In this document: positions 57,102-64,000 of the stretch, one piece after another | Layout of the letters: each line of letters starts with the position of its first letter | Numbering within the stretch: position 1 is the first letter of the stretch | Origin: Climacium dendroides | Taxonomy: Eukaryota > Streptophyta > Bryopsida > Hypnales > Climaciaceae | Direction: 5' to 3' | Length of the DNA: 64,000 bases | Assembly (NCBI GenBank): GCA_950106755.1 | Contig: OX467092.1 | Span: forward strand, 2,480,001 to 2,544,000 | The notes under the pieces: generated by a model | What the model saw: only the letters and a program-made list of their open reading frames with translations | Told to the model about the DNA's origin: nothing | Databases searched by the model: none | Made by a program: the position numbers and the translations under genes

Positions 57102-60100
57102 TCAAATAGAGGATTCTTTGGAGGAAGCTTCCATGTACTTCTTCACCCTTGATCCATTCACGCGAGTATCGAGCCAGTATCCTTGAAGATTTTCTAGTTG
57201 CAGAGATCCGTTCAGAAAGACTTCATTGACCCTATAAGGTCCCATCCATCGGGTGTGTAATTTTTCTGGAAAATCTTTATGTCTGTTGTCATAAAGTAGT
57301 ACCAGTTCACCTTTCTTGATTCCGTGGTCACTCGGGATCTTCCGGTCATGCGTTGCCTTTTGTTTTGCTTGTACTTCCCTTGTTCGTTCTAGGGCTAGTT
57401 CCCAGATCTCCTCTAGTTCTTCAATTGCAATCAATCTTGGATGATATCCGGTCCTGACCTTCCATGTCGTGCTGCCATGACTCAGAATGTTTCCACTTCT
57501 AACTCGATTCCGTGGACTACTTCTTGTCCAAAGACTAAGAAATACGACGTTTGTCCGGTGGTCGTTTTCTCCGTGGTGTTGTACGCATGGACTACCGATG
57601 GTAGTTTCTGATCCCAATCCGTCTTGTGGGCGGAAACCATCTTGTTTAGAATCTTACCAATAATTCCGTTCGCCCGCTCGGTTAATCCGTTCACCTTCGG
57701 ATTATAAGGAGTTGTCTTCCAGTGCTTGATAAAATACTTCGTCGTTAGGTCGATGATGACATCGTTCAGAAAATGGGTTCTTTGGTCGCTAACCAATTTG
57801 AGTGGGTGGCCAAACCTCATAAGAATTTCTTCAAAAAGAAAATTAGCGGAAGTTTCAGCATCATTTCTTCGTGTGGCCCTAGCCTCTACCCATTTGGTCG
57901 CATAATCCATGGCTAATATAATGTACCTCTTCCGTCTTGCACTAACCGGAAAGATGGGTCCAATAAAATCAATCCCCCATTTCTCAAAAGGAACTAACAG
58001 AATGATAGGAGTTAGTGGCCAGTGATTTCGGAAGGATGGCGCTCCGGTCCGCTGACACTGATCACAGCTTTTAACAAAATTTCGGACATCTCTATGTAAG
58101 TGTGGCCACCAATATTTGGTTAACTGTACTTATCGAAGCAAAGTGCCCTCCTGAATTTCCAGCATGTAGCACCCGGATAACTTTCTTTCGTTTTGCATCT
58201 TCTAAACATCTCCTCAAAACGTCATCTACTCCTAACTTGAAAAGTACCCCTCTTATAAGTGTATAAGGCGCAACTTTTCTTTGAAAAATCTCTTTCTCCT
58301 CTCTGGTCATGGATTCAGGATATCTAGATTCTTTCAAATAATCTATGATATCTTGATATTTAGAAACCGTTTCATCATTGAGTTGAAAGACATCTGACAA
58401 CAGAGCATTCGACTCACTTATTGAAACCGGGATATCTGCCCAATTTAGAAACTTATCCGGAAACTCATCCGGAAACTCAACGGATAGGTCCGCTACGGAT
58501 TCTTCCCTCTTTGCCTAGAGAGATAATCCGCGTTGGAGTTTGTTTTATCGGATTTCACTATGATTTCATAGTGAAATTCCTGTAATAACAAGATCCATCT
58601 AGCTATACGTCTTGATAGATCAGGTTTGTTTACAAGGTATTTCAAAGAATCATGATCCGTATGAAAAATTACCTTGTAACCAAGTAAGTAATGTCAGAAT
58701 TTCTTACAGGAATATACAACAGCCAATGCTTCTCGTTCCGTTGTTGTGTAATTTCGTTCCGTTGAACTCATCTGTCGACTGGCATAGTGAATAGGTCTCT
58801 CATGTCCTTCTGCATCCGGCTGCCATAAGATTGCTCCGAGACACCATCTAGATGCATCAATCGTTACGTGAAATTCTTTTTTCCCAATTTGGAACAAAAT
58901 TACAGAAAGTATGGGTTCCTTGGAAAGCTAAATCTTCAGGTCTTCAAATGCCAACTGTCGCCTTCCGGTCCAACTGAATTTCGTATCCGTCTTGAGCAAC
59001 TCAGTAAGGGGAATGGATTTCTTAGCGTATCCGTCAATAAACCTTCGATAGTAACCTATACAACCAAGAAATCCGCGAACCTCCCTTACGTTGGTTGGAG
59101 GTAACAAAGACAAGATCACTCTTACTCTGTCTATGTCTACCTGCAATCCGGCTTGGCTCACAATATGTCCAAGAAAAATACCTGAACTCATTCCAAAGAA
59201 ACATTTCCCTGGATGGAGTTTTAAATTGGTATCTCGAGACATTTCTGAAATGTCTTCCGTAAACAATCCAAATGACTTATCTGGTTATTAAAAACCGCGA
59301 AGTCATCAATGAATACTTCAAGGAAATGTCTCAAAAAGTCCTTGAAAATATCCATCATCAGTCTCTGAAATGTCCCTGGCACGTTGCATAATCCGAATGT
59401 CATCCGTGTGAAAGCATCCGTACCCCATTCCGTTGTAAAAGTGGTTTTCAGTTGATCGCACCATCGGATGAAAACTTGATTATAACCAGAGAATCCATCC
59501 AAGAAACTGTAACATTCATGACCAGAAACATGGTCTAGAATTACATCTGTAAATGGAAGAGGAAAATAGTCCTTCTTAGTGGCGGCGTTTAGTTTCCGGA
59601 AGTCTTGACAGACTCGGATCTTCACCTTTCCATCTGCTCCTATCTTCTTTGGTACTACCACAATAGGAGATACCCATTCGGAATTGATAACAAGATAGTT
59701 GAATCCTACTTCCAATAACCGATCAATCTCCTCTTTGACCATCAACGAATACCTGGGATTGAGCCTATACTGTCGTTGGCGGACAGGACTAAATCCTTCC
59801 ATCAAGTCTATATGGTGTTCTCCCAAATGAGAAGGGATTCCAGTCAAATCGGATGGACTCCATGCGAATACATCTAGATACTCCTTCAAGAGTTCTACGT
59901 ATTCAGATCTTTCTAATTCCCCTAAAAGCTTGCTTAGGAAAAAGCTTTTATCCGGTTTGACCTCAACCTTCTGATAATCTGTAGGTGAAACCACAGATTT
60001 GATTTTCTCCGGATGGGTTTCCTCAGGTTCAGCGAGTTACTCGCTCCATCCTACCTCACCAACTTCAGTCTGGTTTGGCGGAAGGTTCCCTTCCCTGATC

Positions 60101-62608
60101 TGACGATCGACCCATTCCGCTGTGAGTGGAACATTTGACTCTCCTAGCTAGAGATCTATCTTCCGGAACTACGGAATGTGCTGTCCGTGGAGTAAGTTCT
60201 TGGAATGCATTTGGAAATCCAAAATTCACTTCGGATTCTTGTTCAAATGCATCTATGAAGTAACTTAGAGAAGAATCGGATTTTTCCGGATTTTTCCAAT
60301 TCGACGTATATCCATTTGATTCACTCGTTTCTCCCAAGTGTTTCTCCGTCGCCCAAAGAATTCTGATCGCAGATTGTCCTACTATGACTTCCTTGGCTCC
60401 CCAATCTACAAGTACTCAAGTAGTGTATAGCCAAGGTTTCCCCAGTAACATTGGAAAAGGCCTTCCCTTCTGTACCCGAATAATAATGTAATTCAGTAGA
60501 TAATCCTTTCCTCCAATCCAAGTCGGAACTTCAGAAAGTCTCCCAACCGGATTTACTCTGGACTGATCCACCATCCGTAAGACTTGTTCTGTCACTTCAA
60601 AAGATGTGAATCCTAAGTCAAATGTTGTTTCTTCCAACATCAGGTTCACTCCCGATCCACCATCGATCGGAATACTAGGGATTGAACACCCGTCAATATT
60701 TACGGTGATTTCAGGAGCTCCGGAATCTTCCGGTCGAGCAAAGTTAACAACTACCAAAGGTAACTTGACTTTCCTTCGGCGTCTCCTAGTCCATGCTTCT
60801 CAAATCAACTTTTGATAATTGATATTATCATGAAGGAGTTCTCCAATCGTGACATTGGCCTTCCGATCCTTGATGTCTCGGACAATGTCATATTCATGTC
60901 CTCGTGTATCCGGGTTGATAATCACGGGAGCGTCGTCAAAAGTAACTGACTTCCAGGTTGGTGGAACGTTCGTCTTGGAAATCTCCTCTCGTACTTCAAT
61001 ACTGATGTCCCTCGGAATCCGGTGGACTGCAACCCCTTCCTCAAAGTGGTCCTTGTCTTCTTCTGGTTCCCTTAATGCAGGAGGTAAATCAGAGTCATCA
61101 CTAGACCCTGATTTCCTTCTGTATTTCTTCCTTCCTTTCCTGCTCCTGGGTGGCCGCTTCAGTTGTGCTTTGGTGGAACTGCGAGTAGTTACCCGGTTTA
61201 CCTCCTTCTCTCTTGGCAGCTCCATCGCACACCGTCATTTCTCCGGTTTCTCAATCCCGTCTGAATGACCGTAGTTGAGTGCCGTCTGTTCTCTAGGTAG
61301 TATTAGGACTTGCTTGTAAACTGGCCTAACTCGTACAGGGTGTCGGCATTTACCTTCCGGGTGTCCGTACTCCTGACAATTTTAGCATGGAAGAACCCGA
61401 GGTGCTCCTAGTGCTTGTCCCTAATTAGGGCATGCATTAGCATAGTGAACCGGTTCCCCACAACCATAGCAAATCACAACTTGCCTACCTGGATAACTTG
61501 TGGTTTGGATAGGTTGATGCATCATCAGTCCTTGACTTGGTCCAGGCAAGAAATTCCGGTTCAACGGGTTGGACCGCATCGGAATCGCAATTCCTTTTCC
61601 TCTCCCGTATATCGACTGTATTTGGTAAACTTCTTCTTCATCATCACCTCCCATAGTGTAGTAGATCTCCGCCTCTTCTAGGTATACATAATGTACTGCC
61701 TTGTGAGTGGCTCTTTGGCATTCACTCGGATAGTGTCCCGGTTCTCCACATCTTCCGCACCATATATTTGCCCTGGAAGTAGGAATGATCCGTTTCGGCT
61801 TCCGATTTTCCGCGAGATTTACTTTGATGGCCCCCAAAGACTGATGGATACTCTTCATCATTTTTTTAGAATCTGGATCCTCCGTCTTGACCTTGACAAC
61901 CGCCTTCTCGCGCATACCTTTGGATTTCAACGATCTTCTTAGAGGTGAAACACTCCTTTCTGTGTCAGAGCTCAAAGAACTAGAATTCAACTCGTCGGAT
62001 TCAGAGCTCTTGGAGCTACTCTCCGAATCAGAGATCCTCTTTCGATTCTTCGATCTTCGATCACGCTTCTTTTTCTTCCCCTTGTCTCTCTTATCACTCC
62101 TTCTCAAAGACTTTTTAAGAGACTGCGCCAAATTCTCATAATTGGTGGCAGCATCAATGGCCTCCCAGAGTGTTCTTGGTCTAGCCTGCCGGATTAGGAA
62201 TCCCATGGATTCCGGTAGTCCAGCCACATACCACTCTACCTACAAACTAGGAGCAATTTCCGTAGTTAGCTTTTGGATTAGAGCCTTTACCCAATGTCCA
62301 TACTTCCGTACAGATTCGGATGACCTTATTGTCATCGTACTTAGCCTCCCTAGGGCTCTGGCTTCTTCCACCGTTTTTCGAAATGCTTGAAGAAATTCCG
62401 TTCGAAGCTGGTCCCAATTATTTCGGATAGGGTCCGGAATATCTTGGTACCATTGCTGCGCCTCTCCTTTCAACAAATCTTGAAAAATACGTCATTTGGC
62501 CGCTTTGTTGTCCTGATTTGTCACTGCGGTTGCTTCGAACTCGCACATCCACTCATCCGCGTCTTGATCTCCGTCCCCTTTAAAGCGTTTATACTTTAGG
62601 CGAGCCAT
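57102..62608 (-). pseudogene. Ty3/gypsy gag-pol, copy B (degraded)
   Basis: All domains are present on the minus strand. Gag runs from ATG 62608, and zinc knuckles (CGRCGEPGHYPSEC, CYGCGEPVHYANAC) lie at 61421-62227. The protease block (PIDGGSGVNLM) is at 60416-60757 and RT (VCQDFRKLN, FLDGFSGYNQV, FIDDFAVF) at 59221-59994. The RT thumb follows (KLHPGKCFFG, RGFLGCIGYYRRFI) at 58928-59266, then RNase H (VTIDASRWCLGAILWQ, TDHDSLKYLV) at about 58580-58900. Integrase covers 57102-58400 (SDQRTHFLND, NGLTERANGI, KGELVLLYDNR). Several stops and shifts separate the pieces; one integrase HHCC block is damaged near 58100. Confidence 0.85.
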
Positions 62609-62660
62609 ATAGCACTCCCTTTCCTAGAACGGATTTTCTTCTCCTTCCGGTTTTAGATTT

Positions 62661-63025
62661 CACTATAACAAAACATGGTAAAAAAAAACTGCGCAGGAAC
62701 TTCCAAAGTGGTTTTTTTTGACACGTTTTTGTGCGCAGTTTTCTTTGCGCGTTGCGCGTAGTAGACAGCCAAGTTTATCAGCATTTTCCCACTGCAAATT
62801 TTGGAATTTCGGGGCGTGTAATATACCATTGGAAAGTTATTTAAAAGACCTTTCCAATGGTATATTACACGCCCCAAAATTCCAAAAATTTCAGTGGGAA
62901 ATTGCTGCCAAAGTTGGCTGTCCACTACGTGCAACGCGCAAAGAAAACTGCGCACAAAAACGTGTCACAAAAAACCACTTTGGAAGTTCCTGCGTGGTTT
63001 TTTTTTACCATGTTTTGTTATAGTG
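62661..63025. mobile_element. CACTA-type foldback MITE, 365 bp
   Basis: Ends are CACTATAACAAAACATGGTA and its complement; the arms run almost unbroken for about 170 bp (AAACTGCGCAGGAACTTCCA, CGCAGTTTTCTTTGCGCGTT, and complements). The 3-bp duplication TTT flanks it (62658-62660, 63026-63028). It lies between gag and the primer-binding region of gypsy B. Confidence 0.9.
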
Positions 63026-63330
63026 TTTGGCTCCGAATTTGGAGGTGTAAGAGCAGACCTAGGATCCGCTTCGTCAAGTCTCCCCACCAACACCAGATTA
63101 TCCTCACGATCCGTCGTTTCTTGATCACTAAGATCCGGTCACGATGATTCCTCGGCTTGCTGGTTCTTCCTTATTCGCTCTGACTTCCTTCCCAACATTG
63201 TTGCCTTTTTCATTAGTTAGGATTCCGGTTTCTGCAATAATTCATTCTCCGGTTCCCAGAAAATCAACAAAGGGGATAATAATTACTAACTTCGCTTTAT
63301 TTCCAGTTCGAAGTAACACTAACAGCTTTA

Positions 63331-63353
63331 GAGTCCCCAACAGCGGCACCAGA
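63331..63353 (-). promoter_or_regulatory. Primer-binding-site region of gypsy copy B
   Basis: On the minus strand TCTGGTGCCGCTGTTGGGGA follows the 5' LTR. It resembles the TGGCGCCGTTGCCGGGGA site common after LTRs of plant Athila/Tat-type gypsy elements. The priming tRNA is not assigned. Confidence 0.55.
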
Positions 63354-63360
63354 TTTTTTT

Positions 63361-64000
63361 GCCGTATTGCAGCACAAGGTAAGTGAAATTCCCTATTATA
63401 CTCACAAAAACCTCTTTAAAGCATAACAAAGTGACTCTAAAGATCAAACCCAAAAGACTCTGCAAAGCATTTCGTGTTACTAGGTGGTTTAAGGGAAATG
63501 TGCAATTCAAATACTCTTCTATATCACTCTTAACCCTTTTCCCCCGTACGATCCTCACCGACTACAACGACCTTACTATCTTCTGAAATCCGTGCAAAAC
63601 TAAGGTGGCTACAAATGTGTCCGCCCGTACCAGCACAATCTAGAGCTCTTCCGTTTACTTCTTCAAATGGCGAGACCTCTCAAGTGTTCGGAGGCTAACC
63701 CAGACATCCCATCTAGTAGCTCTAGCATAGTTGGAGAATCCTCTCTCTTATTATCTAGCCTAGCATTGGCTATCTCACCCGGAATAATGAACTCTAAACC
63801 TACTGAGGTGTCTTGATTCACTTCTAACACTTACAACTTGTCCACATACACATGCAATCACAAGGAGACGCTAAGGGGAGAAGCTCCTCTCACAATCTGC
63901 TCATCTATACTCAATCTCTCCTTCCCTTATTCGGCCAATCTTTGGGAAGACAAAGAAAACAATAGAAAATATACAAGAGACAACTTATGCAAGAAGGAAA
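63361..64000 (-). mobile_element. 5' LTR of gypsy copy B, end portion (runs off window)
   Basis: The tail words match the solo LTR tails: GTGAGTATAATAGGGAA and CTTGTGCTGCAATA at the end, then GATCGTACGG, AAGGTCGTTGTAGT and TGTAGCCACC on the minus strand. The end base is uncertain between 63360 and 63366. The tail is shorter than in the solo LTRs and lacks the double hairpin. Confidence 0.65.

Noticed and set aside
39574..63360. Gypsy copies B and A as a tandem sharing one middle LTR
   Set aside because: The order would allow it, but the start of gypsy B's 3' LTR matches its own 5' LTR and then breaks at 56585, and the middle segment's frame is very unlike that in copy A's 3' LTR. Nested insertion explains the data better.

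Overview
This is eukaryotic nuclear DNA from a plant-type (streptophyte) genome. Genes have GT-AG introns. One gene encodes a chloroplast transit peptide, and captured gene fragments resemble plant RUNKEL/ULK4-type kinase, rhodanese (STR7-like) and XRN exoribonuclease genes. The retroelements are plant-type Ty3/gypsy. A SHIPPO-repeat (axonemal) protein and an alpha2delta/CACHD1-like gene point to a lineage with flagellated sperm, such as a charophyte alga, bryophyte, lycophyte or fern. The species cannot be fixed from the window.

Layout. 1-15 kb is the host part. It holds AT-rich DNA with foldbacks, a SHIPPO-repeat gene (+, 3061-3690), a plastid-targeted dienelactone-hydrolase gene (-, 5335-7850, at least four exons) and an apparently intact membrane gene of about nine exons (-, 8417-13733) with signal peptide, VWA domain, Cache domain and one C-terminal membrane helix. 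From 15978 to 23963 lies an 8 kb DNA transposon with 3-bp target duplication CAA and inverted ends. It carries exon-intron fragments of at least three unrelated host genes in a row (Pack-TYPE element). 24-31 kb holds low-copy tandem repeats, a small CACTA-type foldback element and a broken multi-exon transposase-like gene.

31-64 kb is a nested retrotransposon cluster rich in the word CCGGA. Two damaged Ty3/gypsy gag-pol copies (A, 39.6-45.1 kb; B, 57.1-63.3 kb, both -) are present. Around them are three 3.4 kb units (31187-34622 +, 45110-48482 +, 50519-55006 -), each bounded by TG...CA ends and a perfect 5-bp target duplication. They have the features of solo LTRs, yet each carries a long protein-coding frame of about 550 codons with its own TATA box. 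The 3' LTR of copy A and a further interrupted unit carry divergent versions of the same frame. The best reading is an LTR family that hosts a gene inside U3. Four CACTA-ended elements (152, 228, 365 and 1049 bp), each with a perfect 3-bp duplication, are scattered through the cluster and its flank.

Insertion order is readable: the oldest layers are gypsy copies A and B and the divergent LTR segment; solo LTRs 45.1 and 50.5 kb inserted into these; the 1049-bp CACTA element then inserted into the 50.5 kb solo LTR. All splice boundaries were placed by eye from reading-frame phase and consensus sites; none is transcript-supported.
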